Part shown: positions 1 to 11,862 of the stretch, piece after piece
Numbering within the stretch: position 1 is the first letter of the stretch
Layout: every line of letters begins with the position of its first letter
Assembly (NCBI GenBank): GCA_019671005.1
Contig: CM033712.1
Coordinates: 79,937,693 to 80,001,692, forward strand
DNA length: 64,000 nucleotides
Direction of reading: 5' to 3'
Origin: Hibiscus mutabilis
Lineage: Eukaryota > Streptophyta > Magnoliopsida > Malvales > Malvaceae
Notes under the pieces: generated by a model
What the model saw: only the letters and a program-made list of their open reading frames with translations
Told to the model about the DNA's origin: nothing
Database searches by the model: none
Program-made: the position numbers and the translations under genes

Positions 1-230
1 GCGGAGTTCCCAAAACCCTACCAATGCTTGAAGCAGTGATTGGTTGATCCAAAAATCTAGCGAATATGTGATGTCACTATACTCATCTTTGAAAGCATCT
101 CTTGCCTCGAAATCCAGATCATTCCACACTAAGTTCCACTTGGACACATCATTAACTTTTGCGTTTATGAAGGTTTCGGCTGACACTGTTGACTTGACCC
201 TCCGGCTGAAATATTACCCCCGTCATATAA
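1..230 (-). pseudogene. ORF1 N-terminal part of the left Ogre/Tat element (partial)
   Basis: Read on the minus strand, one frame runs VSAETFINAK, then FEARDAFKDEYSDITYSLD, then LLQALVGFW and continues off the window edge. It aligns residue by residue with the start of ORF1 in the plus-strand element (positions about 27,600-27,790: AVETFMNTK, REYGDIAYLLD, LLQALVGFW). This protein resembles the plant-mobile-domain-like product found upstream of gag in some Malvaceae gypsy elements. Its role is unknown. Too little is in the window to judge whether this copy is intact. Confidence 0.6.
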
Positions 231-1029
231 ATGCTCCCCTTCTAACCATATTTGTATGTCAAGTTTCTTTTCATCATTGTTTCGAACCAAACCTCTCATT
301 AATCTAGTATTTAATTTAAGACTATTTCCAGCTCAATGTTCTCTTTATGATATGATAAAACATGCAAAACAAAAGGGTAAAAAGAAAAAGGAGAAAACAA
401 TAAGAAGCGTTAGTTGTAAGATAAGTAATAAATTAGAAAACGATAAACACAGACAAATTAAGCATAAGGCAAGCTAATAAAGAAAGAACCCTAACTGCAT
501 GAATTCTAGTTCGCTAAGGTTATCTGTATGGCTCTAACGGGGTGGGCTTCTTAGATTCTCACGCACGGGTTCAGTTCTATTTGGGGTACTCGAACCTATC
601 TTATTACCTAATAAGGCAACAAGAACCTCAATTATGGCCCATTACAAGCTTGCAAATTGGTTTCGATTCGAGGAAAAGCACGACCTAATGACGTGGATGC
701 TGCTCACGTGTCAAAAGGCATGGATTCAGGAAGTGAATTATCAACCCGTAGAGGGCTACTCACGTGGGTATGTGGCATTTCACTCCCACTTAAGGGATAG
801 AGCTCGGGTGTAGAGCTTGATGAGATGGTGCAACATATGTTGGTGATTCATTATAAATGAAAAATTAATTCAAAGGCCACCAATTATTAAAGCTCGTACA
901 ATTGTAGTCACATTTTCAAGAAATGGTCAACCTCATTAGAATCGATTAAAATTCTGACAATTTTCCATCATTAAAAACAACAAATACTTTCTTGGCCTAA
1001 CTCTCCTTTTGTTTTAAAAACAAAATTGG

Positions 1030-1047
1030 TCCCCAGCGGAGTCGCCA
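1030..1047 (-). other. Primer-binding site of left Ogre/Tat element
   Basis: The minus strand reads TGGCGACTCCGCTGGGGA three bases inside the LTR end (ACA-GCA-TGG). It is identical to the site at 26,773-26,790. It begins TGG, as expected for pairing with a tRNA 3' CCA end. Ogre elements are known to use a tRNA-Arg primer; I did not check the exact tRNA. Confidence 0.8.
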
Positions 1048-1050
1048 TGC

Positions 1051-3370
1051 TGTAGCGACTTTTTTTGGAAAAACCTTTAGAAAAATTATAAGTTCTGCGC
1101 TACGGGTTATCCCCAAAAGTCATTTCTTTGTAATCTTGGTTTAAAAGGGATTTCTTTTGAAAATTCTTTTTCTTTGAAAAATCGATAAAAAGTTGGAGTC
1201 ACCACCGGCCGCTTGGATAAGGTAGGCCGAACACCACAAAACTAGAGATTCATTTTGAAAGGGCTCGAGAGTTGGTTACGTGTGGGGAAGGATTAGCACC
1301 CCCACCACGCCCGGAAATCGGTACCAAAATATTTGTTACTTTAATCGAAGAAAATTGTCGGAATTTGAAAGGAATTTAATTGTGACCTTAATTGAACGGG
1401 CTTTATCAAACTGGTGAATTCAAATTAATTGGACACTTAATTAATATTGTTGGCGATACATCAGACCATAGATTAAACCGACATCGAATAAGCCCGACTG
1501 CCGTGTTAATTTATGGTTCGAATCTCGCACGTCACCTTTATGCATGATGCAAGCATTTTAAAATATGATGTAATGATTTGGTTAAGTAGTCGGTAAGGAT
1601 TAATTCAAATATTCGGTCAACATCCTTTAAGCTCGGACTATTGCAACACAAATATCGGAATTAATGGATACCTCCTTTTTTATAATTTAAATTAATTAAC
1701 ATATAAATCAAATGGGCCAAATGATAACAAATAAAATGAATGTCAAACAAATACTTAAAAATTAAACACATAAAGGCCCACTAAAAGTCCTAACCTAAAA
1801 GGCCAAAATTATGGAAATTTAATTAGTGATCTAGTTACTAATTAGGTGCTTCTAGTATTAATCCTAAATTAATTAATCCTAAAAGGCTAGAGAACCCTAA
1901 TAAGTTATGATTTATCTTGTAACATGACAATTAACTCTATTGATCTTAAACTAGTATTCCAATAAGCCAATAATACTATTTAAAGTAAACCGAATTAATT
2001 AATCATGGTTTTAATTTAAATGTCAATTTAATCTCCATGTTAATTTTTTCTTAAAAGTAATTAAGAAATGTCAACTAGTTTAATGAACTTAACATTTATC
2101 CCAATAAGCCAAGGGCAAATTTAAATTCACTAAACTAATTTGAACCTTAATCTATCTAGAGCTCTAAGCTAAGCCTAAATTAATCTAATTAATTTAAAGA
2201 TCGTGTCCCTATGAGACGAGCAACGATTTTAAATTAATCAAATTAATTTTACCTAATTCTAATCGAGAATTAATCTATCAAACTCAAAACCCTTCTAATC
2301 TAAGCAAGCCCTAAACACAAGAAGTCCCAAACCACTAAACCCAAAACATAAAAAGGCCTAAACTTCTAAACTAAACCCAAATGAAATACCACATGTATAC
2401 TTTTAAGAAAAGATATTTTAATTATATATTATATACCATATACAAAATATATCATAATAAGGATAATGTGAAAAATCATGATAATAAAGTAAACAAGCTA
2501 ATAATAAATTAAATAACATTCAGCAAGTGAAATAACATACATGTCATAAGTAAAATAAAATACAAAATAAAATAAAATAAAATAAAATAAAACACATAAA
2601 AAAGACTAAAATAAACAACAAATGTTACCAATAAAATCATCCACATTTTCATTGAACTATAAAAAAAGATTATACATAAATAAAAAGAAAAGGGAAGAAT
2701 GTACACAAAACTCAAATATTTATGCTCGATCAACTAAATCCCACATGGATTGTTGTTGGGGTTGAGAAGCTCGATTCAAGAGTTTAATAATGGTGGAAAA
2801 TGATTTCGATTAAGGAAAATTATAGTGGATAAGGGAATTGAATGGTCTTGAAAAAAAAAAGAAAAGGGCAGTGGAGTTTTGGGTTTTAAAAAATGAAAAG
2901 AGGGGGGTTTGCTGAATGCCCAAAAAAAATCAGGTTAGTGGTCTTTTAGGGTTCATGAGATTTATATTTATATAGTGATGAAGGGTATTTTTGATTTATC
3001 CCCTTAAAATAAAAACTAATGAAAATTAAGACCTTGGTCACCAAGTAGTTTTTTTAACCAATGGGAATGAGGCATTGATTCATCCAATGAGAACCAAGCC
3101 TTGGTGAGTAAGGAGTTGGATTTTGTATATATTTTTTGACTATACAAAATTATATATAATAGGCTATGAAATTTTGAGCTTAGTGTATAAAATAAGGTTT
3201 TTGAGTATTTAAAAAAAGGGTAACGTGGATTTATTTTATTTCGAGCATTTAATATAACCCAGACAAAATTAATGTATACAGTATAAAATTTAATTTCTTT
3301 AGAAAAATAAAATAAAAATCGGAATAACATCAAGTAATTATAACGATCTACCTAAAATTTATCCAAACAT
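1051..3370 (-). repeat. LTR of left Ogre/Tat element (outer end approximate)
   Basis: The inner end is exact (1051, abutting the primer-binding site). Sequence from about 1190 to 2350 is recognisably the reverse complement of the last 1.2 kb of the 23-kb LTR, with many substitutions and indels. A TATA-like box on the minus strand near 2965, followed by ACCCTAAAAG, parallels the TATATAAA-ACCCTAAA arrangement of the other copy. The stretch 2500-2650 is an AAATA-rich low-complexity tract. The outer end at about 3.37 kb is an estimate. Confidence 0.65.
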
Positions 3371-4073
3371 ACATATATAATCGGATTAAACCTCAAATTT
3401 AACAAATGACAAAGTTATGAAGAAAACCAATTGAGTTCAAAGAATTACCCTAACAATAATTTTTTAAAGTGTTAGATCTGAAATAATCGATGATTAGATT
3501 AAATATCAGTGATTATATCAAAATTACCGGTCAGTCCTCACATTATAGTGGTATTTTACTAAGGTGTTTTCGGTTGAGAAGAATAAAAATGAATTTATGT
3601 TTATCTGCTTAGAATTATACTATACACTGACGGTAGAAATATTTTATTTCTACAAGCATCCTAATTTTATAAATTAAAGATTTAATTTAAGATTCATAAT
3701 GTAGAGGTTTAAGTTTATGCGTTTAGAATTCAAGAATTGTAGTTTAATTTAGAGTTTAGGGTTAGAGTTTAAGAATTATAGGTAAAAACCTAAATTCCTT
3801 CTATATTATTCTAAAACTTAAACCCTAACCTCTAAACCTTAAATTTTAAGGTTAAACCATAAATTCTAACTACAAACTCTAAATTTTAAACTCTAAACTA
3901 AATCTCTAACCCCTAAAATTAAAATACTTGGGAAAACAAAATATTTCCTCACATAAATATTGATAAACATGAGAATAAAAAAGCTGGAAACTTATATTAG
4001 CATAAACCAAAACAGATGTTTAACAAAGTTATAAAAGATCAAATCATTTATTTACATGTTCGAACAGTGAAAT
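3371..4073. repeat. Intergenic; degenerate CCCTAAA-like foldback repeat
   Basis: There is no gene. At 3700-3925 many copies of degenerate TTTAGGG-like and then CCCTAAA-like words occur. They are GT-rich in the left half and CA-rich in the right half, so the block can fold back on itself. Similar blocks occur at 15.9-16.1, 21.2-21.7, 22.4-22.6 and 50.1-50.2 kb, which suggests a dispersed non-autonomous repeat family rather than true telomeric sequence. Confidence 0.5.
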
Positions 4074-6788
4074 TCAACAAGCATTCCATTGTTGTAACAA
4101 ATTAGCTTCGAAAAACCGTTTCCAAGTCTTCAGTGGGCGCATGTCACCAATGTTTGAATAATTTTCCTTCGATCTCTGGTTCATTAGCAAGCATCTCGCT
4201 GCGAATCCCATTAATTCAGTTGGATCCATATAACTGCGAATCCTCGAACCGATCCCACCTTCACAAGAAAACCCCATTCTCAAATATCTATCTGAAGCGG
4301 CTTCTTCGGGACTGATATCATTCAGCTTTGTTTGAGCTCGGGCTTTTTCTACCGAGGATTCATCTGCCATATATTCAAGGCTTCCTAGGCCAAATGGATC
4401 TACCTGGTGCAAGATATTGGCTGCACGCTCTGCACCATCTTTGTTAAGGTTTTCTAGTTGGATGGATTGCTCGAGCGCCAATTTGTCGACTTTTACTTTT
4501 AAATTCTGCAGTTGGTGCCCGATTCTAGATGCAACGGCATCGTATAATTTCCCTCTTGATAAATCTGAGGGGTCTTCTACATTGAGCAGGTCATCAAAAG
4601 GTATAGGGTCTCCAATTAGAACCGTCACCTGCAAAGTTTTATGTATTAAAAGAATTCGCCATAACACTATCATCAACATAAAACCCGTTGTAACCAGCCA
4701 TTAACAAGGATTTTTTAAAATGCTACTATAAACGGAGCAATGAGTAAAAGCATTGCAACGTCACAAGAGATAATCAAACTTAGACCGTGGCAGGTGAAAT
4801 TCAAAAGAATGCCTATTGAGCAAAAAGATAACAGAAAAGTACATACCTTCTTGCCAATCCTTGGGAAATTGGCTCCTATAGGCATAACATCTTGCATTCC
4901 AGTATGGACAAACGGCAGAACAATTGGAGTAGTGTCAGCATCTAGAACCAACCTGTATCATCGTGATTATGTTTTTAAAATTACACTTCAACTAACCAGG
5001 AAAGCAACAAACAGGATAAAAGTTTCGTTTATGGAACAAATTATCCCTTTAACACAGACTTCGTCAAGATATGGATCTGTTTATTTCCTGATGTAAGAAG
5101 ATGTATATTTGTATAAAGAGAAGAACACTCACCTCCCAACGCCTCTCTTAGAAGATCTAACTGTTTTTCCACCATCTCGACCATCTCGAGAACGACTGCC
5201 TTCTGGCAAGATGTGAACCCATCCACCAGTATTCAGTTTTGAAATGGCCATGTCCATGCCCTGTAACATTAGAATCAAAATGATGAAACAGGCACAATGG
5301 CACACATTTAAGTAATTAAGGCATAAACATGCAGATTAACCTTAATATACCATATTAGAAACTTGTTGACGAAGGTGCAAACATCTCGGGTCTCAAACAT
5401 ATTACGTAACTTATGCATAATAAGAAGTTAAAGGAACTTATGCATTATAAGAAGTTAAAGGAACAAAAAAGGAAACACAGTCTCAAGGCACTAAACAATA
5501 TGCATGTAAACCAATATGTTCTAGCATGCATACACATTCATAAAACTGAAGACTGTTTCTACAATCAAACCACTACATTAGCAATCATATCCATTTCAAA
5601 GAAGTTCAAATGTCACTCCTCTTTGTTTTCCACTTTCTTCACTTGAATACCACTCATCTCAACAATGCATACGACAAATTCACCAATGCAAGGATTCCAA
5701 ATTCATATGCACTTGCATGTGTAGTTAGTTATCAACTTATTCGGTATTTAATACACACTGTTCTATGCTAAGAATATCTCAAAATTTAAAAGGCATACCA
5801 CCTGATGAATCCCATCACCACGAGACACCGGCAACACTTTTACAGAACGAAAGAATGCAGATGTCAGAGGATTACTGAAACATCGATCTGATGCACACAG
5901 TGTCCATCTCAAGTTCTGAGCATCTAGAAGAACTCGGGGAGGAAGCAGCGAAGCAATAGCAAACGGATCATCCACAGAAGCAACATGATTGCTTACCTGC
6001 AAATAAACATTCCTTCATCCACATACGCTAAAACAGATAAATAGCAAAAACCATAGTTTATACCGTTAGAAGGGGCTTGTTCTTGAGCCTATTAAGCAAA
6101 GCATCATGTAATTTTTCAAGGCCATAAACCTGCCACATTAGAGAACTTGTATTAATTCCTAGAAACTGTGAAATACCTGCCAAATAACACAACAGAATTT
6201 TCTCAAACACATACTTGGACACGATTGAGACCGTTCATAAAAACATGGCAAACGTTTCCAATCAATGGAACCGCTACAGCTTGAAGCATTCGAAAAATAG
6301 CCGAATCCTCCTCCAAGTTAAAGTCCTTGGTCACTGCAAGGCAAGCAACTCAAATTGATCAGCTAAAAACTCGAAGGTTTTTGACACTAAACATTCAAAT
6401 AAATCTAAAAATTTTCAAATTATGCGATTAAAAACACAAATTCCTAACCGATGGGGAATAAAGGATAATTTTGCTTTCTAACAATTACTTGTTGGCATTC
6501 TTTTTCTTTATAGTGTAAATTATCAAAAAAAAAGAAGAAAAAAAAAGAAATCAGAGCGGGGAAAGCGACCTCGTTTACGGTAGAAAGCGGAGGAAGAAGG
6601 GAGAGAATCGCGGCGGAAGTCACGGAAGCGACGGAGCCAGCGTTGAACAGCGGGGAGAAATAACGGTCAGCGAACACCGAATGGCGGTGGCGATCAACGG
6701 CCACCCTGAAACGCTGCCTGAGCTGGAGTTGTATGACGCGAACCTTGTTCTTCCATAGATCGCCTCTGTCTAACCGCTGTACGGCCAT
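4074..6788 (-). CDS. TAZ: Tafazzin-like phospholipid acyltransferase, 7 exons, frameshift in exon 1
   Basis: The coding exons are 6570-6788, 6215-6333, 6064-6129, 5802-5996, 5133-5260, 4847-4952 and 4074-4628, all with GT-AG introns. The product is about 462 residues. Exon 4 (residues about 136-200) opens with SNHVASVDDP, the HX4D acyltransferase signature in its tafazzin form. Exon 5 carries the LPEGSRSRDG block and exon 6 the VPFVHTGMQDVMP block. Tafazzins transfer acyl groups between phospholipids and lysophospholipids, classically remodelling mitochondrial cardiolipin; the plant branch is less well characterised. The start ATG at 6788 precedes RGDLWKNKVR. Exon 1 breaks frame. From that ATG the frame is open to the splice site but then meets TGA at the start of exon 2. 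A second frame beginning near 6655 (RRFRDFRR, then FYRKR) joins exon 2 in phase 1 to give FYRKR-VTKDF. The break maps near a GGGG run at 6652-6655. Exon 5 repeats RDG as RDGRDGG. Either the assembly lost a base or this copy is damaged. Confidence 0.85.
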
Positions 6789-7704
6789 TCCTTCTGCTGC
6801 TTCGGGCAGAACTTTGAGCGAATTTGAGAAAATATTTTTAATTAGTTTTTTGATTTTGAATTTTCCGTCAGATCTGGTGAAAGCAGAGAAAAGCGCGAGT
6901 GTGGAGAGCGGAAACAAAGAGAAAAGTGAAAATAAAACGCAGGAGGCGGCGAGGATAGTTATGTTAAAGGGCAAAATCTGGTTTCTTTATCATCCAATAA
7001 ACCGACCAATGTCCTCTTCGGTTCGTTTAGATCGACTTTTATTGTTAAAATAAACCAATCCTTTAAATTAATAAAAAAAAAATTTAAAATTAAGATATAA
7101 TCATATATCAAATAAATTTTTACATTTTTAGTATTATAAATGGTTTTAAATTTTTTACATCTTAAATATTAATTTTACATTTGCAAAAAAATATAAATTT
7201 TACATATTATTGACACATTTATATATATTTATATCTTGCTTAATTTATTTTGTATTTTTGTAAACATTTTTACTTTTAACATTTTTATTTCTTTTTATTA
7301 AATATAAATAATTGCATACCCAAAGTAAATGTCAAAATTTAAACTTACAAAAGATTGAACAAAACCACTCGATTAATTAATAAATCTCAACATTTTTATT
7401 TCTTTATTTTTTTCATGTTCCAATTAATTTCACAATTTGAATTATTTTTAATTTTATTTTTTAAAGGGTTTAAATCTTTACATTATAAATAAAATAAGAT
7501 AAAACGAAAGAGTCACAATTATAATAAACCAATACTAGATCCGGATCCGGATATTAGCCAAAATGTTAGATATTGATGATTATAAAAAAAAACATAGTCA
7601 CACGTTTAAAACATTAAAACTTGCGCGACAAGAATAAAAGCCAATGAAACTACAAATTCAAAGAGAGAGGCTCATAGTTTAGAAACTGTGGCTTTGGAGG
7701 GGCA
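6789..7704. other. Intergenic, promoter side of the tafazzin-like gene
   Basis: This 0.9-kb stretch is very AT-rich, with long A/T runs at 7050-7480, and lies between two minus-strand genes. It must hold the tafazzin-like promoter (near 6789-7000) and the 3' end of the next gene. I recognise no repeat family or RNA gene in it. Confidence 0.5.
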
Positions 7705-9972
7705 TTAAACAGTAAATTTAAAGATGATATAATCAGCAGTCAGCAATTTAGTGGGATGAGTTTGATACACAAGAAACACTGGCATGGCACAATGAGTATA
7801 CAAGCATCCACCACCATACTGGTTTTTCGTGCTGCATGCATGCATGCTTACGATTGTGAGTATATTATCGAACACCTGTCGGATCTCAAGCTCCTCTTTG
7901 GAAGAATCAACAAATAAAATCTGATAATTGGGCTGTGAATCTCCAATGTTCAAATAGTTCACATCAACCACAACATTACCCAGATCATCTGCCCAAAACC
8001 AAGGAATTATATGCTAAATGCTAAGTCAGCATACAAAATTGAGCAAAAAAAGCATGCATAGACTTAATTACACAAATAAAACTAGTATAAAGGCGAATGT
8101 AATCAAACCTTCGTATATGGTCCTCACAAAATTGACATACTCGGTATGATATGAGATCCCTATATACAATTCCTTCTGGATGAGCATCCAGGACAAGCAG
8201 GACTCCTGTCACGCCATTATCATAATTCATATTGAATCGTCTTTATTGTATAACAGAGAAACATTAGTGGTTTAGTAGGAGCTGAAAACAGAATGTTTCT
8301 GGCGATTTTATTTAGAACCGAATGCAAAACCTACAGAAAGAGCTACCTGGAGCTATCCATCCTTGGGTTGAATTGCTCGGCAACGGAGCAAGCCAGAGAA
8401 TATTTCTCAAGTTCATCGAATCATCATAAGTCACGTTGGAATCTGGAAAAAGAAATTGTAATCATTAGCACATAGGGACACAAAACTTAATCAGATGATA
8501 TTCATATATGAATTTCCACATAGATATATCAAAGAGAACATTGAGCAAATTGTACCCTTCTGGCAATAACCGAGGTAGTACGGAAACACTTCTTTATCAT
8601 ACGCGGGGTATTCTTTAGCATGAAACCTGCAATCCCAATGTCACCAAATTAGGAACATGCAAGAGTTCAAAGGAATAGGTCGATGAAATGAGATTTCTAG
8701 TGTAAATCACAATACCCATCTTGTCTGTTTTCCTTATGATTCCAATTTCGAACAACAAAACAGTGGCTGATCACAACTTAAGCATCTCTAGTGTACATTA
8801 TTAACCAATTTCAATATTTTTCCTTAAGTCTAAGGCTTCGGTAATAAAAAGTTAATCAAAACAACAATACAAGATGATCAAGTTTTAAAACTAACGGGAC
8901 CCTAAAAATTGGGCTCAAGTTCTAATTCCTCTTTTGCTCAACATTTCCCAGTTTGTGCTAATTCCTCAACCACGATGATTGGCAGAAGCAGATTGTCCAG
9001 AGACCATTTTATCAATCTATTACTTTCTATGTATTTGAAGGATCATTAAAGGGTCATATACTTGTATCCATGTCGAATATGTGTCGAACACGAGTGTTCT
9101 TCGAGTAAAATATACGAGTAGATAGAGAAAACTTACAATATGCCAAGCCTTCCGGTCTGTGTGGCAATAAAAAGGTGACCATGAAACAAATCATATCGAC
9201 TTAGTGAAACTTCCAATCCAACATCAGGACCCCTCTCAACAATAAGTTTAAACAAGTATTCAAGATAGAAATTCAACTCCTGCGAATTCAACATATGAAA
9301 AAATATAGGAGTATAGAATAAGCTGAACATTGAACAAAAAATGATTTTTTTTGAAGAGTTTGACTTTTAAAAAACCTGATTTATGAAGCGTCTGCCATAT
9401 GGCGTTCTGGTTAACTCGCATTTATCTTTCTTTGATCCTTCAACATCCGGCACCTGTTCAACAACCGTAATCACAACCGTTCATCAATTAGAACAATTAG
9501 AGTTGGAAAAAAATACGGAAAATGAAACTTTTCAACTTACAGGCAAGACGGTTGGATCAAGAGCACGATGGATTGAATCGGGATCACCGCCGGAGTCAAA
9601 CGCGAGTCTGGCCAGCTCAAGAACCGGTTCAGGAGGCCACCAAACGATATCATTTTCCTTATCTATTGGGATTTTCAAAAGGGAACGTCGAGAAGAAATG
9701 AATTTGGAATCAGGGGAGCTTTGGGTATTGACTGGATTGAAGGGGACGAGGAATCTGAAACAGGATTTGAGCTCATCGGCGACCAAAGGGTTAACCGAGG
9801 AAGACTGTGATGGTGGGCCCAAGAGGGAGAGCAAATCGGACGGCGTAGCTTTGGGGATTGAAGATGGTGGTTGGAGCTTGGAGAAGAAGAGGGGGGAAGA
9901 TGAAGAGGCGGCGAAAGAAAGGGAAAGAAGAATGGAGAAGCGGAGGGAAAGAGAGGGGATGGCCATGGGCAT
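7705..9972 (-). CDS. Plastid-targeted plant protein of unknown function, 7 exons, frameshift in exon 6
   Basis: The exons are 9541-9972, 9376-9453, 9137-9279, 8556-8626, 8347-8442, 8109-8205 and 7705-7988, with GT-AG introns. The product is about 410 residues. The N-terminus (about 45 residues) is rich in Ser, Ala and Leu with few acidic residues, like a chloroplast transit peptide. Conserved-looking blocks follow: WWPPEPVLELARLA, RTPYGRRF, LSRYDLFHGHLF, GRLGILFHAKEYPAYDKEV and SMNLRNILWLAPLP. I recall this as a plant-specific uncharacterised family and do not assign a function. Two ATGs (9972 and 9966) are possible starts. Exon 6 enters in one frame (LDAHPEGIVYRDLI) but must leave in another (YVNFVRTIYE) to join exon 7 (DDLGNVVVDVNY). 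The exon is 97 bp where a multiple of three is needed, and the break falls at the TCATA-TCATA duplication near 8141-8150. No known catalytic motif is visible. Confidence 0.75.
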
Positions 9973-10278
9973 ATTTTCCCTCCTTTTTTCTGCAACTGGT
10001 TTTTGGGATTACATTTTCTATAATAAATTTTTTGACTGTAAGATTTCGAATGTATAGTGTTCGTGCTCTGAGTTTCCTCCGGTTTGTGCAGTTGGTAAGG
10101 TGATTGATACGATTAGATTGTGTCACGTTAGCATGGTATTTTTTTAAGCTTATATGGGTAGGTGAATTATTTGTCCCACTTCATAACAATAATATTCTTT
10201 ATTTAAAATCAATCAACCACTAACCATATCATTCAGCAAGCATAAACCAATAAAAAAATCAAGACCACCATCAAACAA
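9973..10278. other. Intergenic, upstream of plastid protein gene
   Basis: This contains the 5' untranslated region and promoter side of the plastid-targeted gene. No distinct motif or repeat was recognised before the MITE begins at about 10,279. Confidence 0.4.
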
Positions 10279-10672
10279 AAAATTACTCAAATATTGTTGT
10301 TTAATTTTTTTCAACAATATAATACTCTCTATTTTATTTCTAATAATATGGTATTTTACTGTAGTAATTATAAGTCGGGCAGCTTTTTAACCTGTTTTTG
10401 AACAATATTTTTTCTAGAAAATACTAAAAATTTGAGGTTAAAGTCATCTTTCATTGATCTGTACACGCCATGTGTGAAAATCATTGTTTGATGTTGGACT
10501 GCAACATATATGATTTTATTATTTTAATATTATTATGAAGGTCACTATTTAAAATCGGATTGCAATCTAGCTGATTTCTGAGTTGCTACAGTAAAGTACC
10601 ATATTATTGAAAATAAAGTGGAAAATGTCATATTGTTAGAAAAAAATTAAACAACAACATTTGAGTAATTTT
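10279..10672. mobile_element. Foldback MITE with about 105-bp terminal inverted repeats
   Basis: The left arm (about 10,279-10,385) and the reverse complement of the right arm (about 10,565-10,672) match over about 105 bp. Shared landmarks are AAAATTACTCAAAT, TTGTTGTTTAATTTTTTT, AATAATATGGTA and TTTACTGTAG. The middle is about 180 bp with no reading frame, so the element is non-autonomous. The size and long arms fit a MITE. No clear target-site duplication was found, so the superfamily is not assigned. Confidence 0.8.
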
Positions 10673-10755
10673 ACCGAAAAATAAGATCGGATAAAAAGTG
10701 TTGTAAGTGAAAAACATAATAATTTTATCATTTAAATTAAAATTTAAACTTTTTT

Positions 10756-10855
10756 NNNNNNNNNNNNNNNNNNNNNNNNNNNNNNNNNNNNNNNNNNNNN
10801 NNNNNNNNNNNNNNNNNNNNNNNNNNNNNNNNNNNNNNNNNNNNNNNNNNNNNNN
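10756..10855. other. Assembly gap (exactly 100 N)
   Basis: One hundred consecutive N at a round number indicate a scaffold join of unknown true size. Order, orientation and distance of the sequence on either side are therefore not proven. This matters for the truncated NOT3 gene on its right. Confidence 0.95.
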
Positions 10856-11795
10856 TAAAAAGGGTTCAAGACACACTAAGGCGATCGGAGTCCAATAGCC
10901 AAGGCGCAAGGCACAAAGCGCGTGCCTGATCGAAGTACGGCGCACTTTTTAAAATTTAACTATGTACAGATTTTTTTTTCAGTTGTAAAGAACAACTAAT
11001 GTAATGTAAATACTAAAGAGTATTTATAAGAATATTTTATGTGTCAAGCATAATTTCTATGTTCAATTTTCTCATAAACCAATCGTGGAAAATTTATAAA
11101 TGCACATGAAACATAGTACTAAAAAAACAGTTTACCTGTTAAGACTTTTAATTCCAAAATTCAGTTTCTAACACACAATAGTAACTAATTTTTACGACAT
11201 AAATATAACAAATAAAAAAAAAGTGAATATAATTAACATAAAAACAGTCCCGTAAAGGCTAAAGGATTGGATGATTTTTTAATAAAAATAAAATAAAAAA
11301 TTATAAAAAATAAATAAGACAAATATAGAAGACAGACTCATATTTTCTTGTTTATTCAAGATAAATAAGAAAAATACAAGAGAGAGGTAGAGGATTACTT
11401 GAAGTCTGGACGTAGAACCAAAACTTTGTTTTTTTAAGATAAATTTTTATGTTTTCTTTTGGTTAGTCCTATTTTTATAGTTTTTTTTTGTGATTTTTTT
11501 GCCCTAATCCTAGTTGGATTGGGCTGATCCAATTAGATCTTATTAAATAAGTAGGAGTAGGTAAAACATAATAAAATAATAAAATAATAAAAATACAAAA
11601 AAAGACAAAAAACTTTAAAAATGCAATCTTCTCTTTCACGCCCCTATGCAACTTCACCGCCTCAACCCCTGCAATTTCAGCGTCTTCCACCGCCTCTCAC
11701 CACTTCATCAAAATCGCCGCGCCTACACTCAGACAAGGCGTTTTTGCATCGCGTCACTGTGCCTCAGCGCGCGCCTTTCAAACACTAGTGTACAC
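10856..11795. mobile_element. Probable non-autonomous insert with GGCGC-rich ends
   Basis: Both ends are GC-rich and full of GGCGC/GCGCC words: 10,880-10,945 contains AAGGCGCAAGGCAC, and 11,695-11,785 contains CAGCGCGCGCCTTTCAAA. About 700 bp of AT-rich, non-coding sequence lies between them. The right end lies about 70 bp inside the intron that follows NOT3 exon 6. Similar GGCGC-flanked insertions are familiar in plant genomes, but no terminal repeat or target duplication was proven here, and the left end may be cut by the gap. Confidence 0.4.
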
Positions 11796-11862
11796 AAATT
11801 ACGATAAAATCGAAGGTAATGTTAGCACCAAAAAAACTGCAGCTTTAGGGGAAAAATGAAAC

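Larger units (their letters stand above)
1..3370 (-). mobile_element. Ogre/Tat-type gypsy element, 5' end only (runs off left edge)
   Basis: Read on the minus strand this is an LTR (plus-strand left end at 1051, TGTAGCGAC), a primer-binding site at 1030-1047, an untranslated leader and the start of ORF1. The same order and closely similar sequence appear on the plus strand at 26.4-27.8 kb in the large element, including the LTR stretch with the CCGGCCGCTTGG motif and the leader around the frequent ATCATAAAGAG motif. The outer LTR boundary was not resolved. It is placed near 3.3-3.4 kb because the TATA-like box (about 2965) should lie roughly 0.4-0.5 kb inside the LTR, as it does in the 23-kb copy. 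Pol lies beyond the window. Confidence 0.8.

Noticed and set aside
3700..3925. Interstitial telomere array
   Set aside because: The words are too degenerate and change strand within the block; similar blocks with MITE-like ends occur elsewhere in the window.
9383..10057. 224-codon plus-strand frame opposite exon 1 of the plastid protein gene
   Set aside because: It is the antisense shadow of a spliced minus-strand gene with good splice sites; it has no family resemblance.
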